This document shows positions 1-12,416 of a stretch of 64,000 nucleotides of DNA, one piece after another. The notes beneath the pieces are model-generated. The model had not been told where the DNA came from, did no database searches, and saw nothing but the letters and a program-made list of their open reading frames with translations. Origin of the DNA: Panulirus ornatus. Taxonomy: Eukaryota > Arthropoda > Malacostraca > Decapoda > Palinuridae. Both the position numbers and the translations under genes were made by a program. Where the stretch lies: positions 141,001-205,000 of the forward strand of contig NC_092243.1 of the NCBI RefSeq assembly GCF_036320965.1. The letters are read 5' to 3'. Within the stretch, counting starts at the first letter, position 1, and the number at the start of each line of letters is the position of its first letter.

Positions 1-742
1 CTCCCCCCTCATGTGTGCGAGGTAGCGCTAAAAAAAGACAACAATGGCCCCATTCGTTCACACTCAGTCTCTAGCTGTCATGCAATAATGCCCGAAACCA
101 CAGCTCCCTTTCCACATCCAGGCCCCACACAACTTTCAATGGTTTACCCCAGACGCTTCACATGCCCTGATTCAGTCCACTGACAGCACGTCAACCCCGG
201 TATACCACATCGATCCAATTCACTCTATTCCTTGCCCGCCTTTCACCCTCCTGCATGTTCAGGCCCCGATCACACAAAATCTTTTTCACTCCATCTTTCC
301 ACCTCCAGTTTGGTCTCTCACTTCTCCTCGTTCCCTCCACCTCCGACACATATATCCTCTTGGTCAATGTTTCCTCACTCATTCTCTCCATGTGCCCAAA
401 CCATTTCAAAACACCCTCTTCTGCTCTCTCAACCACGCTCTTTTTATTTCCACACATCTCTCTTACCCTTACATTACTTACTCGATCAAAGCACCTCACA
501 CCACATATTGTCCTCAAACATCTCATTTCCAGCACATCCACCCTCCTGCGCACAACTCTATCCATAGCCCACGCCTCGCAACCATACAACATTGTTGGAA
601 CCACTATTCCTTCAAACATACCCATTTTTGCTTTCCGAGATAATGTTCTCGACTTCCACACATTCTTCAAGGCTCCCAGGATTTTCGCCCCCTCCCCCAC
701 CCTATGATTCACTTCCGCTTCCATGGTTCCATCCGTTCCATG
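1..742 (-). mobile_element. RLE LINE, 3' fragment (subfamily B)
   Basis: RTE-like LINE on the minus strand, cut by the window edge in its long-type 3' UTR (1-190). The frame 191-742 reads from DGTMEAEVNHR through the C-terminal region after the RT domain (LYGCEAWAMDRVV, RCFDRVSNVRVREMCG, WFGHMERMSEE, RPNWRWKDGV) to the stop at 191-193. This C-terminal block (YGCEAW then RPxxRW) is typical of RTE-clade polyproteins. The VNHR and RCFDRV markers place it in subfamily B. The 5' end is truncated at about 742, just before a short A-rich stretch and (AT)n. It lacks endonuclease and the RT catalytic motifs, so it is a dead 5'-truncated copy. Confidence 0.9.
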
Positions 743-754
743 GTTTGCCACAAA

Positions 755-758
<4 letters not shown>

Positions 759-827
<69 letters not shown>
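759..827. repeat. (AT)n microsatellite
   Basis: Pure AT dinucleotide tract abutting the 5' truncation of the LINE at its left. The tyrosine-isoleucine alternating frames here are an artefact of the repeat. Confidence 0.98.
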
Positions 828-829
<2 letters not shown>

Positions 830-1849
830 TTTTTCTTTCTTTTTTATACATATCTGCCATACTCTTGTATCTGTCACAAGCCTTTATGAGATGGGAGGAG
901 AAAATTTGTTTTATCGTGAGCCAGCGAGTGACTGACGAGGTAGAATTCTTAGGTCTCCGGCATCCTGCACCCTCACCAAGTCTCTTGCTTAGTGGTGTGG
1001 GGGCAGGGACGAGAGTCCCCTGTAAATATTCTCGGGGTTCATGTACCCACACATTCAACACGCCTCCCGGTTCCGCCGCGTGGGACCGGGAGGAGGGTCG
1101 CCAGTGAATCAACACTGGGGCCTCCCATGCAGCATGCAGATATCTGATCATCTCTACATTTTGCTCCAGTAACTTTGCCTTTTTCTTTTCCAATTCATAG
1201 TTGCTCCCCATTCACTGACTGTATTCACCCAATAGAAGTTCCCGCCTAGTCGTCATTCCTGATCTATGTAAGTTTCAGGTTTCCTTTTCTTCACTGTTAA
1301 TGACGTAACATCCTTTCTCTATTCGTGCCAAATACTAAATTCTCGATTTACAGCTATGAAAAAATTCAGTAATTCACTGTAAAGCAAAATCACATTCCTT
1401 GTCCTTCATATTTTTCTAACGTCTGCGCTTTAATGTGGTAAAGAATAGTTTTGCTATTTTTAGGTTTTCTTTAGATATCATGAAATGAAATGTCATTTTA
1501 CATGCAACATAAAGTCATCCCATTTCTTCATGTGACGCCAGCAACAAAATGATTCTCCTGTCTAAACCAAAACATATCATTATGATAAGGGAGGCTCATA
1601 CTATTGAATAGAAATTAGGCTAACTCCTGGCACGTGTTTGGATAGGTAATCCAAAGCATTACTAAGTTTTGGCAGCAGTCGTGAACGGCCAAAGTCGAAG
1701 TTAAGACGTCCCCTAATGGTGGCTACACTCGCGAAACTAAGGATCATCCTCGCCCACTCTGACAGGAGGCGGAAATAGCTAGGCTTCAATTTTACCAAAG
1801 TTCCTTGTAAGAGGTAAAGTTCCTTCTGAAGATTTTGCTACAAGACTAT
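828..1849. other. unrecognised sequence with GC-rich core
   Basis: No known gene recognised. The part at 940-1110 is unusually GC-rich for the window and holds a potential hairpin at about 1063-1094 (CTCCCGGT pairing with ACCGGGAG). A minus-strand frame from 1211 down to about 830 stays open for roughly 126 residues before running into the AT repeat. It starts MGSNYELEKKKAKLLEQNVE, which could form a short coiled coil, but I recognise no family. It may be an exon remnant or the untranslated part of another repeat. From 1216 to 1849 I see only AT-rich sequence with no supported feature. Confidence 0.35.
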
Positions 1850-3030
1850 AGATAAATCTGTACATACACAGACATATACATATATACACGTGTACATATT
1901 CATACATGCTTACCTTGATCCATTCCTGTCGCTACCCCAGCACACAGGAATTAGCATCCTCCTTCCCCATCAGAGAGGTACGGTCAGGAAAAGACAACAA
2001 AGGCCACATTCGTTCACACTCAGTCTCTAGCTGTCATGTGTAATGCACTGAAACCACAGCTCCCTATCCACATCCAGGACCCACAGACCTTTCCAAGGTT
2101 TACCCCAGACGCTTCTCATGCCCTGGTTCAGTCCACTGACAGCACGTCGACCTCGGTATACCACATCGTTCCAATTCACTCTATTCCTTGCACGCCTTTC
2201 ACACTCCTGCATGTTCAGGCCCCGATTACTCAAAATCCTCTTCACTCTATCCTTCCACCTCCTGGTCTCCCGCTTCTCCTTGTTCCCTCCACCTCTGACA
2301 TATATATCCTCTTTGTCAATTTTTCTTCACTCATTCTCTCTATATGTCTAAACCATTTCGACACACCCTCTTCTACTCTCTCACTACACTCACTTTATTA
2401 CCACACATCTCTCTTACCCTTTCATTACTTGTTCGATCAAACCACCTCACACCACATATTGTCCTCAAACTGTTCATTTTCAACATATCCACCTTCCTTC
2501 GTACACCCTATCTATAGCCAATGTCTCGCAGCCATATAACATTGTTGGAACTACTGTTCCTTCAAACGTACCCATTTTTGCTCTCCGAGATAATGTTCTC
2601 ACCCTCTACACATTCTCCATTGCTCCCAGAACCTTCGCCCGCTCCACCGCCCTGTGACTCACTTCCGCTTCCATAGTTCCATCCACTGCTATGTCTATTC
2701 CCATTCAAACTTACATCCTAATTAACTTGACCCTCAACTTTGCAGAACCTAATAACCTTGCTCTTATTCACGTTTACGCTCAACTTTCTCCTTTCACTCA
2801 CTTTTCTAAACTCAGTCACCAACCTCTGCAGTTTTTCACCCGAATCAGCCAACTGAGCTGTATCATTAGAGAACAACAATTGACTCACTTCCCAGGCCCT
2901 CTCATCCACAACAGACTGCATACTTGCCCCTCTCCCCAAAACTCTTGCATTCACCACCCTAACTTCCCCGTCCATAAACAAATTAAACAACCATGGAGAC
3001 ATTACACACCCCATTTCCTTTCTCAAGTTC
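1850..3030 (-). mobile_element. RLE LINE, old diverged 3' half
   Basis: Minus-strand RLE copy with long-type 3' UTR (1850-2130) and coding remnants to 3030. The RT block at 2718-3026 reads [15 protein letters not shown] and then LLFSNDTAQLAD where active copies have [12 protein letters not shown], so a catalytic aspartate of the FADD box is lost. C-terminal pieces at 2027-2245 are frameshifted (GLNMQECERRARNRVNW). Divergence is clearly higher than in the other RLE copies, marking it as an older insertion. It is truncated at the 5' side just upstream of the GCVMSPW motif. Confidence 0.85.
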
Positions 3031-3599
3031 CAATCCTACTTCCAAATGGCTATCCCGGCTCCACCCTTCCTCCCCAAGTCCAGCCCTACGCTCCACCCGC
3101 TCTCCCTATTCCCGCTCCAAACTTCGCCCCTACTCCCTAATCCCAGTCACAACGCCCCGCTTGCCTAGGTAACAGGGCGGCAGCGATGTCAGCCGTCCCG
3201 GCCGTGACCAGGCTTGGGTAAAGCCCGCTTACAAAAATTTATGTGTGACCCGGAATTGAGCGTATATCTCTGTGTGTGGCAGAGCTGGCCAGTTACGGAA
3301 ATAACAATAAAGGATACTGACGGAAACACAGCTCCAATTTCAGCGTTTGTGCCGAGTTGAGTGCTCACTTTTGAACCCGTAGACAGGCAAGTCAAAATAA
3401 CATAAGTGAAATAAAAAAAAAGCTGTATGTTATAGTATAAAAACAAACAAATGATCTACAACTACATACAGTTTTTTCTTGGCTGGGAGTAGTGTGTACC
3501 TGATACACAGCTCTACGATATAATACCTTTGTCACCTAAGGTAGACATCAACTTGAGTTTCCTACGATTTACCGTGATCAGCGCGTCGTTTTATTTTCT
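3031..3599. other. intergenic, no gene seen
   Basis: Pyrimidine-rich GC segment at 3040-3240, then AT-rich DNA. No recognised coding, RNA or repeat family. Confidence 0.5.
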
Positions 3600-4035
3600 C
3601 TAAAAAATTAGTTTTCTCTCCTCCACAAATAATCCAATGTACTCTTTTCTCACTCGATCTGCATCTCGTCTTGACACAGTTTCTTCATTAAACTCAAAAT
3701 TGGACATGATAACTCGCTGGGGTAGACAAAATCTTGTTAAGTTTATTGCCTCCAAGACCCAGTTTCTACCTATCTCTCTATCGAAAACTCGCCACTCTCG
3801 TCTTTCCTGTGACGGTTCTGTAATTCTACCTCTTGACTCAATTAGCACACTTAGTATTACTGTAACATCGATCCTTTCTTGGAAACCTCACATTACGGGA
3901 TTAGCTAAGTCTGCCTCTAAGAAACTGAATGTCCTGCTTAGATGTCGAAACTTCTTCACTTCTGAACAGTTGCTCAGTTTATACAAGGGATTGATTCGTC
4001 TTGCATGTAGCATTGCTCTCACATTTGGGGTGGTT
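3600..4035 (+). mobile_element. jockey-like LINE, RT C-terminal fragment
   Basis: The plus-strand frame 3637-4000 reads NLVKFIASKTQFLPISLS, then PLDSISTLSITVTSILSWKP, then LAKSASKKLNVLLRCRNFF, then LLSLYKGLIR. This is the region after the RT palm of jockey/CR1-type LINEs (an ASKTQ motif followed by the LGV-like and W-K-H-I segments). A frameshift near 4005 and a TAG inside CM*HCSHIWGGSS break it. The piece ends in a 17-bp tandem duplication (TTTGGGGTGGTTCTAGC twice, about 4024-4057) where it meets RLE sequence. It is truncated at both ends and non-functional. It belongs to the same family as the minus-strand fragment at 51115-51612, which covers the next part of the protein. Confidence 0.8.
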
Positions 4036-4054
4036 CTAGCTTTGGGGTGGTTCT

Positions 4055-4667
4055 AGCGAGGTAGAGCAAGGAAAGCATACGAAAGAATGGCCCACCCCAC
4101 CCACATGCAAATGTGTATACATGAACCCCCATACACACATATATACATGCCTATACATTTCAACGTATACGTACATATACATACACAGATATACATATAT
4201 ACATAAGTACAAATTCATATATACTACATTCATCCATTTACGCCGCCAGCCCCCCCCCCCCCCCCTCCCCGCGTGCGCGCGAAGTAGCGCTAGGAAAGGA
4301 CAACAAAGGCCACATTCGTTCACACTCAGTCTCTACCTGTCATGTGTAATGCACCGAAACCACAGCTCCTTTTTCACATCTAGGCAACACAAAACTTTCC
4401 ATGGTTTACCCCAGACGCTTCACATGCCCTGGTTCAATCCATTGACAGCACGTCGACCCCAGTATACCACATCGTTCCAATTCACTCTATTCCTTTCACG
4501 TCTTTTACCCTCCTGTATGTTCAGGCCCCGATGGCTCAAAATCTTTTTCACTCCATCCTTCCACCACCAATTTGGTCTCCTACCTCTCCTCGTTCCCTCC
4601 ACCTCTGACACATATATCCTCTTTGTCAATCTTTCCTCACTCATTCTCTCCATGTGACCAAACCATT
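4055..4667 (-). mobile_element. RLE LINE, 3' end (long UTR)
   Basis: Minus-strand RLE 3' end. The 3' UTR runs 4055-4430 and includes a poly-C run near 4251-4265. The frame 4420-4667 gives KWFGHMERMSEERLTKRIYV, then RPNWWWKDGVKKIL, then RVNWNDVVYWG. The terminal GCGGGAGACAGCGAC block and AT tail are missing, so its 3' end is also trimmed against the jockey fragment. At 4667 it meets a plus-strand RLE copy head-to-head. Confidence 0.85.
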
Positions 4668-5779
4668 TAAATGTGAATATGAACAAGGTTATTAGGCATA
4701 GTAGGGTTGAGGGACAAGTTAATTGGGAGGCAAGTTTGAATGGAGAAAAACTGGAGGAAGTGAAGTGTTTTAGATATCTGGGAGTAAATTTGGCAGCGGA
4801 TGGAACCATGGAAGCGGAGATGAGTCACAGGGTGGGAGAAGGGACGAAAGTTCTGGGTGCGCTGAAAAATGTGAGGAAGGTGAGAACACTATCTCGGAAA
4901 GCAAAAATGGGTATGTTTGAAGGAATAGTGGTTCCAACAATGTCATATGGTTGCGATGCGTGGGTTATAGATAGGTTTGTGCAGAGGCGGGTAGATGTGT
5001 TGGAAATGAGATGTTTGAGAACAATATGTAGCGTGAGGTGATTTGATCGAGCAAATAATGAAAGGGTACAAGAGATGTGTGGTAATAAAAAGAGTGTGGT
5101 TGAGAGCAGAAGAGGGTGTACTGAAATGGTTTGGTCACATGGAGAGAATGAGTGAGGAAAGATTGACAAGGAGGATATATGTGTCAGAGGTGGAGGGAAC
5201 GAGGAGAAGTGGGAGACCAAATTGGAGGTGGAAGGATGGAGTGTAGAAGATTTTGAGTGATCGGGGCCTGAACATGCAGGAGGGTGAAAGGCGCGCAAGG
5301 AACAGAGTGAATTGGAATGATGTGGTATACAGGGGTCGACGTGCTGTAAATGGATTGAGCCAGGGCATTTGAAGCGTCTGGGATAAACTATGGAAAGTTT
5401 TGCGGGGCCTGGATGTGGAAAGAGAGCTGTGGTTTCGGTGCCTTATACATGACAGCTAGAGACTGAGTGTGAACGAATGTGGCCTTTGTTGTCTTTTCCT
5501 AGCGCTACCTCGCGCACATGCTGGGGGAGGGGTTTGTCATTTCATGTGTGGCGGGGTGGCGACGGAAATGAATAAAGGCAGCAAGTATGAATTATGTACA
5601 TGTGTATATATATGTATATGTCCGTGTATATATATGTATACGTTAGGTATGTATATATGCGTGTGTGGACGTGCATGTATATACATTTGTATGTGGGTGG
5701 GTTGGGCCATACTTTCGTCTGTTCTCTTGCCCTACCTCGCTAACTTGGGAGACCGCGACAAAGTATAATAAAATAAGAA

Positions 5780-5781
<2 letters not shown>
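4668..5781 (+). mobile_element. RLE LINE, 3' fragment (long UTR)
   Basis: Plus-strand RLE copy starting inside VNxNKSKVIR and running through FRYLGVNLAADGTMEAEMSH, YGCDAWVIDRFVQRR and the RPNWRWKDGV block to about 5340. It is followed by a complete long-type 3' UTR (5340-5781) with both GCGCTACCTCGC modules. A nonsense change at 5039-5041 (the W codon of the usual RWFDR is TGA) and a frameshift near 5053 kill it. It is joined head-to-head to the preceding minus-strand copy at AAACCATTTAAATG with almost no spacer, and it ends in an A-rich tail and (AT)n. Confidence 0.9.

Positions 5782-5872
<91 letters not shown>
5782..5872. repeat. (AT)n microsatellite, LINE tail
   Basis: About 45 AT units directly following the RLE 3' end (GCGACAAAGTATAATAAAAT). 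Confidence 0.98.
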
Positions 5873-5876
<4 letters not shown>

Positions 5877-7427
5877 ATGAACGCGTGAATTAAACCTACA
5901 TATTAGTAAAGCGTTCAGTCCGTTAAAAGAAAGTAATCTTTGTCCATACTGATATGGTCCATGGAAGTGATGTCTTTGCCAGAATGTAACTATTTCTAGT
6001 TGTGTCAAGTTGTACATAGTAGATGCTCATAAGATATTCACAAATTTCATAATATGTATGTAGATTTCATTTTTTTCAGTATCATAATAACTACATAATG
6101 CAAATTTCACGGAAAATTGAGCACTTTCTTTTAAAGCCCGCTAGCAGATGTTACCTTGAAATTTATAATGATACCAAAAATTCTGGACATTTGTAAACTA
6201 GACATCACTGAAGCTCGAAATTACTTAATGAAATGAATTTTTACCTTAGTATTCGCACTATGACCTTTTTTTTTCTTTTTATGAAATAAGAAATGTTTAA
6301 GATAAGCTTCACACAGGTGTGTGAAAAGTTAGCGAACATTAGACTAATTGTGAGCTTGATGCACGGACGAAAAGTTCATGATATTAATGTTTATTGAATA
6401 TATCTAGGTAATGTATATGTATACAGAATGCGAATATTATGTAACTTTTTCATCATTATGCACAACACCGCGACGTCTCCTGACCACATCACCAAAGCAT
6501 TTCATGAATGTAAATGGTATCTCCCCCTTATGTAATGGTCGTCTCATTTATTTTCCTATATGACATACCAGACTATAAATTGTAGACCCCATTTTTTTTC
6601 TTCCTTTTGACTCACATATCACTGTACTGGACCATTAGCCAGAGTGGATAACGAGGCTTGTGCTAATGGTGCCTCCATGTCCCTCATTACCAGTTTGAAA
6701 AATCTGCTAAAGAATGACGTATCTTATTACCCAGCCAGGCCCACCACGCCTCTGTTTCAGCTTACCCAAAACAAAGAAGCAAAAATGATTCGCTGGCATC
6801 TGGCTGATCTCTTACCAACACAGAACAATGCATGACAGTTGTAAAAGTTATTGCTCGACAACTGGATATTGGCTCGTATCTGGCGTACTCTACAGTGTTT
6901 ATAGAAGGCAACCTTGAAAAGCATGAAATTCCACAACTATAACAGAACTTACAAAGTTACGTTTTCCATCTTCCTCTAGATGTTTTCGTCCTGTCACGCA
7001 GTACAACCCCTCCTCTGTAAGACTCATCACCACTCGTCTCTCCCTCAGTCTTGTGTCCATTTGCTTACCAGTATTTTTCACAACTGCACACGCTCTAATT
7101 TTGTCTTATACACTATTTCTTTTTCAGATCTTATGGTTAACTTTATCTATTGATTCTAGGAGTATTTTGGTGCAAACCCAACACATTGCCTCGTTCAGTC
7201 CCTTTGTTTTAATTCACAAATTTTCTCACACTCAACACTGGAAATCACCCTGCAAAAAAGTACTCACAGTGACCCTTGACTAACATCTACAGACTATCCC
7301 AAAGACTGACCCAGTGAGACGACAGTATAATGTCACGGTCACCTTTAGTTAAGATTGTGTGAAAATGGTGAAAGCGAAGTTAACCATTTAATAGATAGAT
7401 CATACAAATTGTTGGAGACAGCCATTA

Positions 7428-7430
<3 letters not shown>
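5873..7430. other. AT-rich intergenic DNA
   Basis: No repeat family, RNA gene or convincing coding region recognised. Short open frames (for example 6644-6835 plus) lack any recognisable domain or splice context. Confidence 0.5.

Positions 7431-7517
<87 letters not shown>
7431..7517. repeat. (TC)n microsatellite
   Basis: Uninterrupted TC dinucleotide array of about 43 units in otherwise unique DNA. Confidence 0.98.
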
Positions 7518-8741
<1,224 letters not shown>

Positions 8742-9037
8742 TATCTATCTATATCTCTGACGCCCGTTCCCTACTGGAACTCCCATCAAGGGGAGGCCAC
8801 AGCAAAAGTCTTCACTTATCCCTGTCCTTACGTGCCTCCCTCGCCAACACCATTCCACGCATTCTTCCACCATCATTTTCCCTCCAGTATTCATCCATTT
8901 AATAGCCATTTGGCCATTTAACAGGTGGTCTTCCACTCACGCTAACCCCTTTAATTGTACTATCATACACTTTCCTTGTAAACTCTCAGTCTTGCATTTT
9001 TTCCACATGCCCCTACATGTATGTATGTATGTATGTG

Positions 9038-9040
<3 letters not shown>

Positions 9041-9130
<90 letters not shown>
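9041..9130. repeat. (AG)n microsatellite
   Basis: About 45 AG units preceded by a short ATGT/GTAT run (9017-9036). It is the third polypurine/polypyrimidine tract within 1.7 kb. The DNA between the tracts (8756-9016) and after this one (9131-9485) shows no recognised feature. Confidence 0.97.
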
Positions 9131-9133
<3 letters not shown>

Positions 9134-9489
9134 AAAGGAATATCTATCTCTGAGCCTATCCTCCAAAAATATCAGAGATCTCTCAACTCGCATCAATTCT
9201 CTTGGTAAACCATATAAGAAAATTCCATCCGTCCCCGTTGCATAAAATATCAAGATTAAGCCCATTAGGCCGCTTGAGGAAACTTGCCTCAAAGGTAACT
9301 TATGAGATTTTAATTTTTCAATTTGCTTCTGGCTTCAGATGAGCGAAATATTTGTATTAGACATCTTTACCTCTAAAGCAGTAACGTAAAATATAAACCG
9401 CATCAGTTTACCTACGGAAAGCAGTAGTACTTTTTAAAGATCTGACGGTTATATGATGCGATCAAGAAATTGTTATTTTGAAGCAGTAC

Positions 9490-10985
9490 AACGGTTATAT
9501 TACGGGAAGGAGTAGCACTACTCAAGCTGGAGTTGTGGAGTGTGTGATAGAGTGTAAGAAAGTAAATTCTGGATTGATGTGGGTAGAGCTGAAAGTGGAT
9601 GGCGAGAGATGGGTGATTATTGGTGCTTATGCACCTGGTCATGAGAAGTAACATCATGAGAAGCAAATGTTTTGAGAGCAGCTAAGTGAGTGTGTCAACA
9701 GTTTTGTTGCATTAGACCGGGTATTAGTGATGGGTGATTTGAATGTAAAGGGAAATAATGGTGTGCAATGGGTGTACAGTGTTGTGAATGGGAATGGCGA
9801 AGATATTGTGGAGTTGTGGGCTAAGAAAGACTATTGATTGGAAATACCTGGTTTAAAAAGAGATATACACAACTATACGTTTGCAAGTAGGAGAGATGGT
9901 TAACAGGCATTATTAGATTACGTATTAATTGATAGGCGTGTAATAGAGAGACTTTTGGGAAGTGAGTCAGTTGTTCGCCGATAACACAGCACTGGTGGCT
10001 GATTTGAGTGACAAACTGCAGAAGTTGGTGACTGAGTATGGAAAAGTGTGTGAAAGGAGAAAGTTGAGAGTAAATGTGAATAAAGGCAGGGTTGAGGGAC
10101 ACGTTAGTTGGGATGTAAGTTTGAGTGGAGAAAAACTGGAGGAAGTGAAGAATTTTAGATATCTGTTAGTGGACTTGGCAGCGGATAGAGCTATGGAAGC
10201 ATAAGTGAATTAAGGGTGAACGAGGGGGCGAAGGTTTTGCAAGGGATGAAGAATGTGTGGAAAGATAGAAATTTATCTCGGAGAGCAAAAATGGGTATGT
10301 TTGAAGAAATAATAGTTCTAACAATATCATATGGTTGCGAGGCATAGGCTACAGATGGTGTTGTGCGGAGGTGGGTGGCTGTGTTGCAAATGAAATGTTT
10401 GAGGTGCTCTGATCGGGTATGTCATGAAAGGGTAAGAGAGATGTGTAGTAATGAAAAGAGTGTGGTTGAGAGAGCAGAAGACGGTGTGTTGAAACGGTTT
10501 GGACATATGGAGAGAATGAGTGAGGAAAGATTGACAAAGAGGATATATGTGTCAGAGGTGGAGGGAACAAGGAGAAGAGGGCGACCAAATTGGAGATAGA
10601 AGGAAGGAATGAAAAAAAGTATTGAACTATCGGGACCTGAACATACAGAAGGGTGAAAGGCGTGCACGGAATAAAGTGAATTGGAATGATATGTATACTG
10701 GGGTTGACTTGCTGTCAGTGGACTGAACTAGGGTGTGTGAAATGTCTGGGGTATACCATGGAAAGGTCTGTACGGTCTGAATGTGGATAGGGAGCTGTGG
10801 TTTCGGTGCATTGTACATGACAGCTAAAGAATAAATGTGAGCGGATGTGGCCTTTCTTCGTCTGTTTCTTGGCGCTACCTAGCTAACGCAGGGAGTGGTG
10901 ATGCTGTTTCCTGTGGGCAGGGTGGCGCCCGGCATAGATGAAGGCGAGCAAGAATAAATATATACGTGTGCATATATGTACACCC
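9490..10985 (+). mobile_element. RLE LINE, old copy with internal deletion
   Basis: Diverged plus-strand RLE. The endonuclease half runs 9490-9955 ([49 protein letters not shown]), broken by several stop codons. At about 9957 it jumps to the RT FADD region (EVSQLFADNTAL), so roughly 1.4 kb covering the endonuclease end and most RT motifs is deleted. The C-terminal region continues frameshifted to about 10700. The 3' UTR (10700-10985) differs from the other copies (GGCGCTACCTAGCTAACGCA) and represents an older variant. It ends next to a (GT)n region, not (AT)n. Confidence 0.85.
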
Positions 10986-11045
10986 ACTGATACGCTCTGC
11001 AACGATCACTGGTGTGGTTGGTACCCTTGCCTCTCTCTGTATACG

Positions 11046-11049
<4 letters not shown>

Positions 11050-11094
<45 letters not shown>
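11050..11094. repeat. (GT)n microsatellite
   Basis: About 22 GT units downstream of the old LINE 3' end. Confidence 0.97.
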
Positions 11095-11096
<2 letters not shown>

Positions 11097-11799
11097 TAGT
11101 ACTATGGTATGAATTAACACAGAGTGTTAGTACGAAAGCCTTTAAATGGCATAGCATTACCCTTTGTCATGTAATTGCAAACCCACAATCTGTATCAATG
11201 TGTGCATGACAACGAATTGGGGTACCACTTAGGGATTTCTTATGTTATAAGATACAACGACATAAACTCACATCATTACAAAGTGTAGATGATAGAAAAT
11301 ATGTAAATGTCCAGCAATATATGATCACATGCATAAAGAACAGAATATTTGTGTATCGCATGAGTGATATAACATTAAGCTTAGTACTGGCATAATTATG
11401 ACTAAGGGAATGAATCACGAAACGAGGTAAGATATTTCTGTAGTACGCCAAACATGATAAGATGAAAATGTCCACGAGGGTGTGATTGGGAGGGATATTC
11501 GTGTGAGACACAACGTGAGTGCTAGCACAGATTTTTACCACAGGAGGTTCGTTATCTGAATACAGTGTATCCAATATCTTGGAAACGGAACAGGTTCGAC
11601 CTGCATTAAGCTGAGCTTTTGAGTGAACAGTAGGAATCATAGTGTTTGCCAAGAACCATACATGTGTTCAACAAGATAAAAACCATGAGAAATAGATCAA
11701 ACTATGGCCAAGCAGCAAGGGGTTCCTGCTGTAGTGGTTACATTGTATCGTGAAGCATAATGTGGTTCATGAAGCCCAATCTGCACGTAAATGCATTGT
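11095..11799. other. intergenic with unrecognised 135-codon frame
   Basis: A minus-strand frame at 11245-11652 stays open for 135 residues (MANTMIPTVHSKAQLNAGRT at its start), with a hydrophobic, cysteine-containing C-terminus. I recognise no domain. In AT-rich DNA an open frame of this length is weak evidence, and no splice or promoter signal supports it. Confidence 0.2.
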
Positions 11800-11955
11800 A
11801 AAATGGTACATGGGTGTGTATGTAAAAGTACGTGTATGTGCGTGTATGTATACATGTACGTATATGAGTGGAGGGGTCTTTCTTAGTTTGTTTACTGGAG
11901 CTACCTTAATAACACTGGAAACAGCGATCGAGCATTATGATAAGTATAAATGAAT
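11800..11955 (+). mobile_element. RLE LINE 3' UTR remnant
   Basis: Diverged RLE terminal sequence: a GTGTATGTA-rich stretch, then TTTCTTAGTTTGTTTACTGG, then GCTACCTTAATAACACTGGA, then AACAGCGATCGAG, aligning with the canonical tail TCTGTTTCCTTGCGCTACCTCGCTAACGCGGGAGACAGCGAC. Only the last ~150 bp remain. One of the oldest RLE pieces in the window. Confidence 0.65.
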
Positions 11956-12020
11956 CTTATTCATATATACATTTCTTCTTCTTATCACTTATATCACTGA
12001 ACCCATATATGATTGGATAA

Positions 12021-12033
<13 letters not shown>

Positions 12034-12050
<17 letters not shown>
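12034..12050. repeat. short (AT)n
   Basis: Seeds the tail side of the S element that follows. Confidence 0.9.
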
Positions 12051-12052
<2 letters not shown>

Positions 12053-12291
12053 TTTCTTTTCTTTTAAACTATTCGCCATTTCCCGCATTAGCGAGGTAGC
12101 GTTAAGAACAGAGGACTGGGCCTGTTTTGGATTATCCTCACCTGGCCCCCTCTGTTCCTTCTTTTGGGAAAAAAAAAAAAAAAAAAAACGAGAGGGGAGG
12201 ATTTCCAGCCCCCCGCTCCCTCCCCTTTTAGTCGCCTTCTACGACACGCAGGGAATACGTGGGAAGTATTCTTAATCCCCTATCCCCAGGG

Positions 12292-12293
<2 letters not shown>
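12048..12293 (-). mobile_element. S element (RLE-derived non-autonomous)
   Basis: Short element read on the minus strand from head (TATCCCTGGGGATAGGGG, 12293) to tail (12050, GCTAACGCGGGAAATGGCGA then A-rich then AT). The head of about 110 nt matches the RLE 5' UTR at 19079-19185. The last ~60 nt match the RLE terminal block around CGCTACCTCGCTAACGCGGG. The middle holds an A-run (12171-12188) and a segment unlike RLE (GAGGATAATCC...CAGTCCTCTG). No coding capacity. Both ends sit in (AT)n. This copy is of the subtype with CCTGTTTTGGATTATCC (no TTTGAGGG). Confidence 0.8.
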
Positions 12294-12383
<90 letters not shown>

Positions 12384-12416
12384 TATATATATATATACAC
12401 ATATATATATTTAAAA
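12294..12416. repeat. (AT)n microsatellite
   Basis: AT array with a few AC/CA interruptions toward its right end, separating the S head from the PLE 3' end. Confidence 0.95.

Noticed and set aside
1063..1094. GC-rich hairpin as a transcription terminator or small RNA gene
   Set aside because: A single 8-bp stem with no pol III box, poly-T end or known RNA motif.
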